From positions 41,668 to 105,667 of the forward strand of contig JBBDMW010000030.1 of NCBI GenBank assembly GCA_040878005.1: 64,000 nt of DNA. Reading direction: 5' to 3'. Shown here piece after piece: positions 43,103 through 52,225 of this stretch. Made by a program: the position numbers and the translations under genes. The stretch's first letter is position 1; every line of letters starts with the position of its first letter. The notes beneath the pieces are model-generated. The model did no database searches. It was given only the letters and a program-made list of their open reading frames with translations, and was not told where the DNA came from. The stretch comes from JBBDMW01 sp040878005. Lineage in GTDB: Bacteria > Chloroflexota > Dehalococcoidia > Lucifugimonadales > Lucifugimonadaceae.

Positions 43103-44431
43103 ATGATAGATCGTTACTCTCGACCCGCCATGAAGCGGGTGTGGTCTGAAGAAAACTCATTCGAACTCTGGCTCAAGGTCGAGATCGCAGCGGCTCAAGC
43201 GTGGTCCGAACTAGGTGTCGTGCCTCAGCAAGACATGGATTTGATACGCGGCGCCAAGTTCGACCGCGTTGCGTACGATCGGTGGTTCGACGAAACGAAG
43301 CACGACCTGATTTCATTCACTCGTGCTGTTTCAGAAACGCTTGGGCCGGAGAGTCGTTGGATTCATCACGGCCTGACCTCAAATGATGTGAAGGACACGG
43401 CGCTCAGTCTCCAAATGACAGAGGCAGTCGATCTGATTGACGCTGGCGTTGTCCGACTGATGGAATCTCTGCAAAGGCGGGCCGAAGAGTTTAAGGACAC
43501 GCCTTGCATAGGCCGCTCCCACGGCATACATGCCGAGCCCATGAGTTTCGGCCTGAAACTGGCGCTGTGGTGGGAAGAGATGCGCCGAAACCGCGAACGG
43601 CTGGAAGGGACGCGAAAACGCGTTGCAGTTGGAATGCTGTCTGGTCCGGTGGGCACATACGCGGGCATTCCACCGGAAATTGAGGAGTCAGTGTGCCGCC
43701 AGCTTGGCCTGACGCCTGCGCCAGTGTCCAACCAGGTGATCCAGCGTGACAGACACGCTGAGTATGTCCAGACACTTGCACTCGTCGGCGCATCACTGGA
43801 GAAAATCGCAACTGAGATACGGGGTCTTCAGCGGACTGAAGTCCGGGAGGCAGAGGAGCCATTTGGCAAGCCGGGCTTTGTCACCAAGGGCTCATCATCG
43901 ATGCCCCATAAGAGGAACCCCGAACTGTCAGAGCGCATTTGCGGCCTCGCTCGCCTTGTCAGGGGCTATTCAGTGACAGCCTTGGAGAACGTGGCTCTCT
44001 GGCATGAGCGCGACATATCTCATTCGTCCGCCGAGCGCATGACACTGCCTGACTCCTCGCTGGCCATCGACTACATGCTTGATCTGTGTGCCGGGATCAT
44101 CTCCGACATGGCGGTCTACCCAGACCGGATGATGACCAACCTTGAGATGACCAAAGGACTGGTGTTCTCACCGCGTGTGATGCTGGCGCTCGTGGAAGCT
44201 GGGATGGCCCGGCGAGACGCATATGACGCGGTCCAACGTAATGCCATGCATTCGTGGGAAACAGGCTGTGATTTTAGGGAACTGGTGGCAAATGATCCCC
44301 AAATCACGGAGCACATTGGCCCAGGCAGGCTAAACGAGCTTTTCGATTACGGATTCTTCCTCCGGCACGTGGACTACACGTTCGCCCGCTTGGGCTTTTC
44401 AACGGCATCAGAGAAAGCTGTGGCCGGGTAA
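43103..44431 (+). CDS. purB: Adenylosuccinate lyase
   Basis: Acts twice in purine synthesis (SAICAR and adenylosuccinate cleavage), 442 aa. Fumarase/aspartase superfamily: MIDRYSRPAMKRVWSEENSF, WIHHGLTSNDVKDTA (His/Thr-Ser), SHGIHAEPMSFG, and the signature loop GSSSMPHKRNPELSE. ATG at 43103 follows GAGAG. The C-terminus overlaps purC (TAATG). Confidence 0.97.
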   Translation: MIDRYSRPAMKRVWSEENSFELWLKVEIAAAQAWSELGVVPQQDMDLIRGAKFDRVAYDRWFDETKHDLISFTRAVSETLGPESRWIHHGLTSNDVKDTALSLQMTEAVDLIDAGVVRLMESLQRRAEEFKDTPCIGRSHGIHAEPMSFGLKLALWWEEMRRNRERLEGTRKRVAVGMLSGPVGTYAGIPPEIEESVCRQLGLTPAPVSNQVIQRDRHAEYVQTLALVGASLEKIATEIRGLQRTEVREAEEPFGKPGFVTKGSSSMPHKRNPELSERICGLARLVRGYSVTALENVALWHERDISHSSAERMTLPDSSLAIDYMLDLCAGIISDMAVYPDRMMTNLEMTKGLVFSPRVMLALVEAGMARRDAYDAVQRNAMHSWETGCDFRELVANDPQITEHIGPGRLNELFDYGFFLRHVDYTFARLGFSTASEKAVAG

Positions 44432-45339
44432 TGCAGGCTGTCTATGAAACTAACCTGAGCGGCTTGATACATCGCGGAAAGGTGCGCGATACGTATGACA
44501 TCGGAGGTGGCTTACTTCTGATGGTTACCTCCGATCGTATATCTGCTTTCGATGTGGTGATGCCAAACCCGGTTCCCGGAAAGGGTGCCATTCTTGCGCA
44601 GATGTCAGCCTTCTGGTTTGACTTGACCAGGGACGTGATTCCCAACCATTTCGTGGCGTTGGCGTCTGACAGCGATGCGATTTGCAACGTCCCCAAGACA
44701 GGCGCCCTTGCCGAGATTACGCCAAATCTGTTGACCCGGGCGATGGTTGTCCGACGCGCTGAGCGTATAGACATGGAATGTGTGGTGCGAGCTTACATCA
44801 CAGGTTCTGCGTGGGCCGAATATCAGGAACACGGCACGATGAATGGCGCGCCGCTACCCACTGGCCTGCGGGAAGCGGAGCGGCTTGCGGAACCCGCCTT
44901 TACTCCGTCCAGCAAGGCTGAATCCGGCCACGATGTACCACTAATGAGGAGCGAGGCTGAAGACCTGGTGGGTGTCGAGATGCGCGAAGTGTTGGAAGAA
45001 AAGAGCCTCGAAGTATTCGCCGTTGCTCATGCTCATGCCCTGAAGCGCGGCATGATCCTAGCGGACACCAAGATGGAGTTCGGTTTTATCAACGGAGAGT
45101 TGACCCTCATCGACGAGTTGCTGACCCCAGACTCCAGCAGGTTTTGGGCCGCGAGTGACTGGGTGCCTGGTTCGTCACCGCCCGCGTTCGATAAACAGTT
45201 CGTGCGAAACTGGCTTTTGGAGAGTGGTTGGAACCGAGAGCCGCCTGCTCCAGAGTTGCCACAGGACATCACCGAAAAGACTGGGGAGCGTTACATGCAG
45301 GCCTTTGAGAGATTAACGGGCCGAACGCTTTCAGTTTGA
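44431..45339 (+). CDS. purC: SAICAR synthetase
   Basis: Phosphoribosylaminoimidazole-succinocarboxamide synthase, 302 aa (the longer, yeast-like length). It contains LIHRGKVRDTYDIG, LLMVTSDRISAFDVVM, ECVVRAYITGSAWAEY, the long insert with LAEPAFTPSSKAESGHDVPL, DTKMEFGF and LIDELLTPDSSRFW (metal Asp/Glu). Start overlaps purB stop. About 48 bp to the DUF3105 gene. Confidence 0.97.
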   Translation: MQAVYETNLSGLIHRGKVRDTYDIGGGLLLMVTSDRISAFDVVMPNPVPGKGAILAQMSAFWFDLTRDVIPNHFVALASDSDAICNVPKTGALAEITPNLLTRAMVVRRAERIDMECVVRAYITGSAWAEYQEHGTMNGAPLPTGLREAERLAEPAFTPSSKAESGHDVPLMRSEAEDLVGVEMREVLEEKSLEVFAVAHAHALKRGMILADTKMEFGFINGELTLIDELLTPDSSRFWAASDWVPGSSPPAFDKQFVRNWLLESGWNREPPAPELPQDITEKTGERYMQAFERLTGRTLSV

Positions 45340-45387
45340 GCAAACCCCTTAGGCGAGCGGGGACACTACCCGCACAACAAAAGTAAT

Positions 45388-46095
45388 ATGGCAGAACGAA
45401 AAGCAAGTACACGCCCAGACAATCGACGCGGTATGACAAGGTCCCAAATTCGGGATGAGCGCCGGACGCGCAGCCGGGCAAGGCAAAGACGCCGCAAAGG
45501 CATCCTGATGATAGGTGGCATTTCCCTGGCGGTTATCTTTATTGCGGCGCTCATGGTGAGTCCGGGCCTGACTCCTCAGAACACACCAGACAATGGGTTC
45601 AACCGTGGCGGTCCGGTGCCCGGGGCCGACACTGACGGTGGCGCCGCACACGTGGTTCCGGGACAGGCACATGATGGCTACAGCATTGTGCCTGCAACGT
45701 CTGGTCCTCATTGGCAGGTCTTGCCAGACACCAGCGCAGGTTCGCTACACCCGTACGGCGCCCCTGCGCGGTGGGGATTCTACGATGATGTGCTGCCGGA
45801 TGAGGTGCTGGTGCACAACTTGGAACACGGTGGGATAGGTCTGCACTATGACTGCTCTGAGAGTTGTCCGGAGGTTGTCCAAGAACTAAAGGACCTCATC
45901 CCCAGCAACCCGTCTGCGCCGGTACTTCACTCGCAGTTCATAGTTTCGCCCTATCCTGACATGCCGGCGAAGATAGCAATTACCGCCTGGCGCAAGCACA
46001 TGTACCTGGAGGAAGTGGATCGCGAGAGGATCCTTGAGTTCATACAGGCTTACCGGAACCGCGCTCCTGAAAGCGTCCCAGGGAACATGTTCTAA
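45388..46095 (+). CDS. DUF3105 domain protein, membrane-anchored
   Basis: 235 aa. A basic N-terminal stretch (RRTRSRARQRRRKG), one transmembrane helix (ILMIGGISLAVIFIAALMV, about 40-58), then an extracytoplasmic DUF3105 domain with SGPHW, GFYDDVLPDEVLVHNLEHGGIGLHYDC, and ITAWRKHMYLEEVDRERILEFIQAYRNRAPE. The HNLEHGG histidine/glutamate cluster is the family hallmark and looks like a metal site; two cysteines in YDCSESC may bind metal or form a disulfide. Role unknown. It is inserted within the purine genes, with the purS ATG overlapping its stop codon. Confidence 0.88.
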   Translation: MAERKASTRPDNRRGMTRSQIRDERRTRSRARQRRRKGILMIGGISLAVIFIAALMVSPGLTPQNTPDNGFNRGGPVPGADTDGGAAHVVPGQAHDGYSIVPATSGPHWQVLPDTSAGSLHPYGAPARWGFYDDVLPDEVLVHNLEHGGIGLHYDCSESCPEVVQELKDLIPSNPSAPVLHSQFIVSPYPDMPAKIAITAWRKHMYLEEVDRERILEFIQAYRNRAPESVPGNMF

Positions 46096-46343
46096 TGTTC
46101 CTCGCAAAGGTGCGCGTTACGCTCAAGCCCACGGTCAACGATCCAGAAGGCATCACTATCGCTCGTGTCCTGGATAGGCTTGGCTTCGATTCAGTGGAGT
46201 CTGTCCGATCTGGCAAGTACTTCGAGGTGAAGTTGGACCAGGCCGAGAAAGCAGTTGCCGAGCAACAGGTGCAGGAGATGTGCCAGAAACTACTGGCTAA
46301 TCCCGTGATTGAGCGCTTTTCGTTTGAGGTTGAGGCAGTCTAA
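46095..46343 (+). CDS. purS: Phosphoribosylformylglycinamidine synthase subunit PurS
   Basis: Small 82-aa subunit of the three-part FGAM synthase (PurS-PurQ-small PurL), helping ammonia transfer. It reads KVRVTLKPTVNDPEGITIARVLDRLGF, SVRSGKYFEVKL and the C-terminal NPVIERFSFEV. Its usual partners purQ and purL do not follow; the cluster ends here at a hairpin and the convergent his operon. They must be elsewhere in the genome. Confidence 0.94.
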   Translation: MFLAKVRVTLKPTVNDPEGITIARVLDRLGFDSVESVRSGKYFEVKLDQAEKAVAEQQVQEMCQKLLANPVIERFSFEVEAV

Positions 46344-46400
46344 AAACGGGGCATCAAGATGCTTCGAACGCCACTGACCACCCTAAGGACACCGTGTCGC

Positions 46401-46434
46401 GTGACAACGCCGCCAGTGAAGGCGGCGTTGTCAC
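46401..46434. terminator. 14-bp perfect hairpin between purS and hisB
   Basis: GTGACAACGCCGCC (46401-46414), loop AGTGAA, GGCGGCGTTGTCAC (46421-46434). It lies between two converging operons, 57 bp after purS and 25 bp before the hisB stop. There is no U-run, so it may work as a bidirectional barrier or RNA 3'-end protector. Confidence 0.7.
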
Positions 46435-46459
46435 ATTGGTCGCTCCAACAGATTCCTGG

Positions 46460-47068
46460 TTAAAGTTGGCCTTTTGTGCTGGGGACCATATCTGGCGCCC
46501 TTGGATCAATGGTGACCGCTGCCCTGAGAGCCCGGGCGAACGCCTTGAACGATGATTCGATGACATGGTGCTCGTTGAGGCCCGACAGTACTCGCACGTG
46601 AAGGCAAAATCTTCCCTCAGTGGCCATCGATTCGAAGAAGTGGCGAGCCATATCCGCGGGAAACTCTCCTATGTTGTTGCTGGATGCCATGTTGACCACG
46701 GCATAGCCGCGTCCGCTGAGATCCACAACCACCTGAGACAGAGCCTCATCCAGCGGTACTAAGGCATGGGCCATCCTGGTGACTCCTCGCCGGTCACCGA
46801 GCGCCTGGTCTATCGCTCTTCCCAAGACGATAGCCGTGTCCTCTATCGTGTGGTGTGAGCCCGTTTCCACATCCCCGCTGACTCGCACAGTCAGGTCCAC
46901 CAGGCCGTGCCTGGCAACCTGGTTAAGCATGTGAGTCAGAAAGCCGAAAGGCGTCTCAATGTCTGCCCTGCCCGTCCCATCAAGATTGACCGTGATGGAA
47001 ATTTTGCTCTCGCCAGTTTCTCTTTGGACGGTAGCTTCACGCTGTTTTGGATTTTCCAGCACTGCCAT
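46460..47068 (-). CDS. hisB: Imidazoleglycerol-phosphate dehydratase
   Basis: Histidine synthesis step 6, 202 aa, single-function form without the phosphatase domain. The two metal-binding repeats are GSHHTIEDTAIVLG and NEHHVIESSFKAFARALR, with FLTHMLNQVARHG before them. The ATG at 47068 has GAGG 8 nt upstream; the frame extends to 47110 without support. Last gene of the his run here; hisH, hisA, hisF and hisI are absent from the window. Confidence 0.96.
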   Translation of the reverse strand: MAVLENPKQREATVQRETGESKISITVNLDGTGRADIETPFGFLTHMLNQVARHGLVDLTVRVSGDVETGSHHTIEDTAIVLGRAIDQALGDRRGVTRMAHALVPLDEALSQVVVDLSGRGYAVVNMASSNNIGEFPADMARHFFESMATEGRFCLHVRVLSGLNEHHVIESSFKAFARALRAAVTIDPRAPDMVPSTKGQL

Positions 47069-47230
47069 CAAATTAACCTCAGAATCTGACACCGAAATGT
47101 TCCTGCCCACACTGCAACGAGGGCGTCTACAGACACCCGATGCCCCTGGTGGCTAGTATGAAACCGGCACTGCCAAAGTCGACGCGCCAGCAATAGTAAG
47201 GGACAGAACAGCTGCAATCCGCAGACGGCA

Positions 47231-48313
47231 TTAAGTGACCTTTTCCAGACTGGTGATCAATCGATCGGTTTGCTCAGGCGTACCAGCGCTTATGCGAAGC
47301 GAATCCTGCAGTTTGGGATGTGAAAAGTAACGAACAAATATCCCCTGTTTGGCAAGGTTTTCATACGCCTTCTTGGCTGAAGTCCGCTTGAATTTGCATA
47401 ATAGGAAGTTGCCGTCGGATGGAAAGTATGTCACTCCATCCATTTTATCGATTGCCTGCTCCAACCGGTGCCGTTGTTCAACGAGGATGCCCGCTCGCTT
47501 CAACAGGCTCGCACTATGTTCGAGCGCAGCAATGGCAGCTGCCTCTGCCGCCACATTGATGTTGTATGGCTGTTTGATGTCCATCAGGTGTTGGATCAGG
47601 ACTTCAGAGCCGAGGGCATATCCCACGCGCAACCCTGCAATTCCGGCCCACTTGCTGAACGATCGAAGAATGACAAGGTTTTCATACTCATCCAACAGAT
47701 GTGAAAGTGACCGTCCAGAAAACTCGTAATAGGTTTCGTCAATGCCCACGACCAGACCGGTATCAAGGAGCCTGCGAGCCTCTCCCTCAGTAAGTGAATT
47801 CCCCGTGGGATTGTTTGGTGATGCGAGGAATATGATCTTGGTAGACTCATCAATGGCCCGGCATACAGCATCCACGTCTACTTCCCAGGCATTGCCTCGT
47901 GGCACCGATACCGTCTCCGCAGCCGCTATACGGGCACAGAAGCTATACATTCCAAATGTGGGCTCGCAGTCAAGCACCTTATCTCCTGGTTCTACGAAGA
48001 GACGCAGGAGGAGGTCGATGATTTCGTCCCCTCCGGCCCCGGCCATGGTTCGCGACAACGGTTGGCCCGTGTATTTCGCCAGCGCAGCCCTGACTCGGCG
48101 TTGGTTCGGGTCCGGGTATTCATGCAGGGGCAAATCCCGAATGGCATCCACTATCTCTGGAGGAGCTCCGTACGGGTTCTCATTCGCATTTAGCCGGATG
48201 ACATCATCAGAACTAATCCCTGCAGCGCGTGCCAACTCCTCGGAAGGGTCAACGCCCGAATAAGTTGAAACCTTCACCAGGTGACGCCGCATCAGTTTCT
48301 CGATAGAAGACAT
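47231..48313 (-). CDS. hisC: Histidinol-phosphate aminotransferase
   Basis: PLP fold-type I aminotransferase, 360 aa, imidazoleacetol-phosphate to histidinol-phosphate. Contains RLNANENPYGAPPEI, YPDPNQRRVRAALAKYTG, AGAGGDEIIDLLLR, SPNNPTGN, IDETYYEFSG and the PLP-lysine SFSKWAGIAGLRVGYA. The ATG at 48313 follows CGGAG at about 12 nt; upstream open frame overlaps hisD and is not used. Confidence 0.94.
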   Translation of the reverse strand: MSSIEKLMRRHLVKVSTYSGVDPSEELARAAGISSDDVIRLNANENPYGAPPEIVDAIRDLPLHEYPDPNQRRVRAALAKYTGQPLSRTMAGAGGDEIIDLLLRLFVEPGDKVLDCEPTFGMYSFCARIAAAETVSVPRGNAWEVDVDAVCRAIDESTKIIFLASPNNPTGNSLTEGEARRLLDTGLVVGIDETYYEFSGRSLSHLLDEYENLVILRSFSKWAGIAGLRVGYALGSEVLIQHLMDIKQPYNINVAAEAAAIAALEHSASLLKRAGILVEQRHRLEQAIDKMDGVTYFPSDGNFLLCKFKRTSAKKAYENLAKQGIFVRYFSHPKLQDSLRISAGTPEQTDRLITSLEKVT

Positions 48314-48341
48314 ATCAACATTGCTCCGAACCACACGAAAC

Positions 48342-49661
48342 CTATTCGCCCAGCATTCGGCGACGTCGTATCTCCGCTGCGCCCGCATGACCGCCCAACC
48401 CCTCAAGCGTGGCAAGTTCAGCGGCATCATTAGCCAGGCTAAGGAACGTATCTTCGTCCAGGTTAAGAAACGGTGTCACTCGCAGGAAGTGCCTAACGCT
48501 AAGCGCTGACGCGAACCTTGCCGTTCCGCCAGTGGGCATGACATGACTGGGACCGGCCACATAGTCCGCCATGACCTCTGCCGAACATTCCCCCAAGAAC
48601 AGCCCACCGGCCGACTGAACCTTCGAAACATGTTGTCCAGCATCTCTGACCATCATGCAAAGGTGCTCGGGAGCGAACGTGTTGGCAACGTCAATAGCCT
48701 CATCTACGTCGTTCACAACTATGGTTAGTCCCTGATTGTCGATGGCCGATGAGGCTATGGGCACCCGGTCCAATTTCTGGAGTTGAAGAGCCAGCTCGGC
48801 CTCAACTGCATCTGCTATTCCATGTGATGTGACCACCAGTACAGGCATGGCGAGGACATCATGCTCAGCCTGAGCGAGAAGGTCGGCCGCAGTGTACGCG
48901 GGGTCCGCTGAATCGTCAGCAATCACCAGGGTTTCGGTTGGGCCATACAGCCCGTCAACGCCCACATCGCCGTACACGTGTTTTTTTGCGGTGGTCACAA
49001 ATATATTGCCAGGGCCACACACCACATCCACTTTCGGAATAGTCTCAGTGCCGTATGCAAGGGCTGCGATGGCCTGGGCGCCGCCCACCTTAAATACCCT
49101 GTCAGCTCCAGCTATTGCAGCGGCTGCCAGGACTGCCGGGTGTGGCATTGCGTTACCTGGGGCCGGAGTAACCAGGACCACCTCATTTACGCCGGCAACG
49201 CGCGCTGGCACGACAGTCATGATTACTGTAGACGCCAGCGGTGCTGTGCCGCCCGGGACATAAGCCCCCACCCGTTGCACCGGCGAGACTATTTCGCCGT
49301 ACATGCCGGACGTGTGCGTCCATCCTGTCGGTTTCGCAGCAGTCTGAAAGTCCCGCACCCGTCCGGCGGCATTTTCAAGGGCAGATCGTGCAGATGCCGT
49401 CAGCTTGTCAGCCGCAGAATCAATTTCGGTCTTCGGCACCTCTATGAAGGCTAGCGGTTCACCATCCAGTACGCCTGAGATGCGACGCAACTCTCGGTCG
49501 CCTCCATCTCGTACTGTGCCTACGATGCGCCCGACGGCTTCTGACAGGGGCAACTCATGATCGAATAGCCCCCGGCAGTCGGTCATGAATGTTTGCTGAG
49601 AAACGGTTCGTATACTGGCAAAATGTCTTTTGGCTGCATCAACACCGGTGATTCGTTTCAC
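48342..49661 (-). CDS. hisD: Histidinol dehydrogenase
   Basis: Last two steps of histidine synthesis (histidinol to histidine with NAD), zinc enzyme, 439 aa. It has PVQRVGAYVPGGTAPLASTV, VCGPGNIFVTTAKKHVYGDVGVDGLYGPTE, AQAEHDVLAMPVLVV (Zn Gln/His) and the signature AGPSHVMPTGGTARFASALSV. Start overlaps hisG stop by 4 nt. Confidence 0.96.
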   Translation of the reverse strand: MKRITGVDAAKRHFASIRTVSQQTFMTDCRGLFDHELPLSEAVGRIVGTVRDGGDRELRRISGVLDGEPLAFIEVPKTEIDSAADKLTASARSALENAAGRVRDFQTAAKPTGWTHTSGMYGEIVSPVQRVGAYVPGGTAPLASTVIMTVVPARVAGVNEVVLVTPAPGNAMPHPAVLAAAAIAGADRVFKVGGAQAIAALAYGTETIPKVDVVCGPGNIFVTTAKKHVYGDVGVDGLYGPTETLVIADDSADPAYTAADLLAQAEHDVLAMPVLVVTSHGIADAVEAELALQLQKLDRVPIASSAIDNQGLTIVVNDVDEAIDVANTFAPEHLCMMVRDAGQHVSKVQSAGGLFLGECSAEVMADYVAGPSHVMPTGGTARFASALSVRHFLRVTPFLNLDEDTFLSLANDAAELATLEGLGGHAGAAEIRRRRMLGE

Positions 49662-50683
49662 CCGGCGCCTCCACCGTTTTTGAAGGCAGCAACATTGGCC
49701 ACCAGGCGATCATATGACTCGCATCGGCTACGGAACACGTACGACGCCTCGTTGACGGTGATGCCACTGCCGCCAAGTCTTCGGAAGTGATCGACGGCTC
49801 GTATCAGGTCGCTCTTCCTTATTACGACCTGCACGGCAAACCACTTGCGACCATCATCGGTGTGAACCTTCGACAACGTTGGGCCCTGTATGCCTGCGAG
49901 CTGCCGTACCGACATTACCTTGCAGGCAACCTCATCAGCAGATTCACCTTCGATATTCGCAGTAATGCGCTGGAAGCCACGCGCCCTTAGGGAAGCCTCG
50001 ATTCGCTCCAACAACTCGCGCGCCAGGGCGAGCTTATTGTCATCCGCTGCTAGTAGCCTCCCATTGCCAATGAGTACCGCCTGAGATTCTATGACAGTGC
50101 CATCCACCAGTGGCCTCAGGCGGTTCTCCCTGAGCGTAACGCCAGTAGCGGTTATGTCGGCGATCATGTCTGCATAGCCCATGATCGGCGCAGCCTCCAG
50201 GCCGCCACTGGCATGTACCAGCGTGAAGTAGTTGATCCCGTGGGAATTGAGAAACCTTTGCACCAGCCGACGGTACTTGGAGGCGATGCGAAGCTCACGT
50301 CCTCGTTCCCGGAATTCAAGCGCGAGGTCTGCTAGGTCCGAAATGGATGTCACATCGAGCCACGAGTCAGGCACTGCCAGCACCAGTTTGGAACTGCCGA
50401 AGCTAAGATCATCCTGCACCAGCAGTGTGTCCCCGCCTTCGCGGCGAGATTCATAAAAACGGTCGAGTCCTGCGATGCCCATGTCGGCGCTGCCGTCGTC
50501 CACCTCTGATGTGATATCAGATTGGCGTTGGTAAAGCACCTCCAGGCCGGGAAGCGTCGGAATCTCTGCTGTGTACCTCCTGGAACTGGCGCGGCGCACA
50601 GGAAGGCCGCAGGATCGCATAAACGCTTCTGCGCTTTCATAGAGCGCCCCTTCTGACGGAAGAGCAAGTCTCAGGGCTGTCAC
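49658..50683 (-). CDS. hisG: ATP phosphoribosyltransferase, long form
   Basis: First, regulated step of histidine synthesis, 341 aa. Catalytic domains contain LRLALPSEGALYESAEAFM, GIAGLDRFYES, LRIASKYRRLVQRF, and the PRPP-loop region with HASGGLEAAP / ADMIADITATGVTLREN. After about residue 240 a C-terminal regulatory domain follows (LAGIQGPTLSKVHTDDGRKWFAVQVVIRKSDLIRAVDHFRRLGGSGITV), as in histidine-inhibited long HisG. That is unexpected beside a HisZ-like gene, since HisZ normally replaces this domain in short HisG systems. Overlaps neighbours by 4 nt on each side. Confidence 0.93.
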   Translation of the reverse strand: MTALRLALPSEGALYESAEAFMRSCGLPVRRASSRRYTAEIPTLPGLEVLYQRQSDITSEVDDGSADMGIAGLDRFYESRREGGDTLLVQDDLSFGSSKLVLAVPDSWLDVTSISDLADLALEFRERGRELRIASKYRRLVQRFLNSHGINYFTLVHASGGLEAAPIMGYADMIADITATGVTLRENRLRPLVDGTVIESQAVLIGNGRLLAADDNKLALARELLERIEASLRARGFQRITANIEGESADEVACKVMSVRQLAGIQGPTLSKVHTDDGRKWFAVQVVIRKSDLIRAVDHFRRLGGSGITVNEASYVFRSRCESYDRLVANVAAFKNGGGAG

Positions 50684-52125
50684 TGGATATCCTCACTCTT
50701 GGTCTCACCATTGGCGCTCACTGTGATCACCTTCGTGACGCCAACCTGCCGGGCGAACTGCAGGAGTTCTTGCTGTGAGCGTGCGTCCAACTCCACAATG
50801 GCTTGTATTCCATTGCTGCGCTGCGCTGCGGCAACCTTTACTGCGGCGTTGTGTGCGGATGAGTCTGCAGGTTGCACCAGGACCGCACGGTGTTTGCCAG
50901 GTGAGTCCTCTCTGGGAATCGCTGCGAGAACTGCATGCATGTTGTAGGCAAACCCAAGCGCCCCTATATCGACATCTGCTCCCAACGCACGTGGCAAACC
51001 GTCATATCTGCCTCCACCGCCCAGCGAACCGCCGTCTCCACGCCCTGAGACGACGTCAAAAACCATGCCTGTGTAGTAGGCAATACCGCGTGCAAGTCCA
51101 AAATTTACGCTGATGGCTTCCGCTGCCACCCCTTCATCCTTAGCGCAAACCACAACCTCCCGCAGTGCCTGGAACACACCAGTATCCTGTCCGTGTTCGT
51201 GAGTAATTCTCACTCCCTCGTCTAAGGCTTCATCAGTCGGCCCGTTTACTACGGCTATGTCTGTGAGCAAGCCAAGCGCCTTTTTAAACGCTTCAGGATC
51301 ATCAGCCGTGGTCAACTTGCGGGCCAGCCTGGCGACGATTTCAGCAGACGTACGTGATCCAGCGTAGCGGTCAAGGGGGCCGCCCAGAGTTTCGCCCAAG
51401 ACTGACTGTACAAGTGCAAGCGCCTCATCGTCTTCAGTGTCCGGCACAGTCACTGGTCCAGCAGGAGCGACACTCGGTAAAAGGCCCAGTTCCCTTGCGC
51501 GCTCTTGCACGCGTTCTGCGCCAAGTTGACCGCATCTAAGTTCACCCACGCTGTTGACGAGGAACAGGCGCGCCCGATCCGACAAGCCATATGGCCGCAG
51601 GAGCGCCCATATCAGCCCGATATGACCGATGACGATCTTGGGTTCCGGCACGCCAAGCTTGCGCAGCCCACCCAAGGCCATTGCGATGATTTCACCGTCC
51701 GCTTGAGGCGAGGATGTACCGATGAGTTCCGCGCCCAGTTGCATGAACTGCGGAGATTGGGCGTTGTCGGGATCACCTGGCATGGCGTACCGAAACACCG
51801 GGCCAGCGTATTGAAGCCTCAAGGGCAACGTGGCCGCTGCCCCGCTTTCGATGGCATAACGAATGACTGGAGCCGTAAATTCCGGTCTCAGACTTACCGG
51901 ATACCCACCGGGCTCACTGAAGCTGAACAGGCGACTGGACAGCTCTCCGCCGGACTTCCTGAGAAATAGCTCCGTTTGTTCAAGGAGTGGAGTGTCCACA
52001 CGGGTATAGCCCCGTAGAGCGAACATATGCATGCAGGATCTCTGTGCTGCCTCTATCGCCTCCATCTCTCCTTCTGAGAGATCGTTCATCCCGGGCAGCC
52101 GACGGACCGGCCTCGCATCGGTCAA
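50680..52125 (-). CDS. hisZ: HisZ-like / HisS-like class II aminoacyl-tRNA-synthetase paralogue
   Basis: 481 aa, first gene of the his run. The core is clearly the histidyl-tRNA-synthetase fold: LPGMNDLSEGEMEAIEAAQ, RVDTPLLEQTELFLRKSG, LRPEFTAPVIRYAI, LGARGIAYYTGMVFDVVSG-like block (read GLARGIAYYTGMVFDV) and GGGGRYDGL. Two catalytic blocks are changed: motif 2 reads FRYAMPGDPDNAQSPQFMQLG instead of FRYERPQxGRxRxFxQ, and RGLDYY is RGIAYY (Asp to Ala). This argues for HisZ rather than HisRS. Unlike typical HisZ (about 380-400 aa) it keeps a C-terminal anticodon-domain-like segment (HRAVLVQPADSSAHNAAVKVA...). TTG start. Confidence 0.82.
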   Translation of the reverse strand: MTDARPVRRLPGMNDLSEGEMEAIEAAQRSCMHMFALRGYTRVDTPLLEQTELFLRKSGGELSSRLFSFSEPGGYPVSLRPEFTAPVIRYAIESGAAATLPLRLQYAGPVFRYAMPGDPDNAQSPQFMQLGAELIGTSSPQADGEIIAMALGGLRKLGVPEPKIVIGHIGLIWALLRPYGLSDRARLFLVNSVGELRCGQLGAERVQERARELGLLPSVAPAGPVTVPDTEDDEALALVQSVLGETLGGPLDRYAGSRTSAEIVARLARKLTTADDPEAFKKALGLLTDIAVVNGPTDEALDEGVRITHEHGQDTGVFQALREVVVCAKDEGVAAEAISVNFGLARGIAYYTGMVFDVVSGRGDGGSLGGGGRYDGLPRALGADVDIGALGFAYNMHAVLAAIPREDSPGKHRAVLVQPADSSAHNAAVKVAAAQRSNGIQAIVELDARSQQELLQFARQVGVTKVITVSANGETKSEDIQ

Positions 52126-52225
52126 TGTATAAACCGCCGTTCAGTCTGTGTGCGCTATGTGAAATTGCGCCTTAAAGATTCTCGAATTGTGGCGTCAATT
52201 CTAAGCTGTTATCCAGCCAGCGCGC

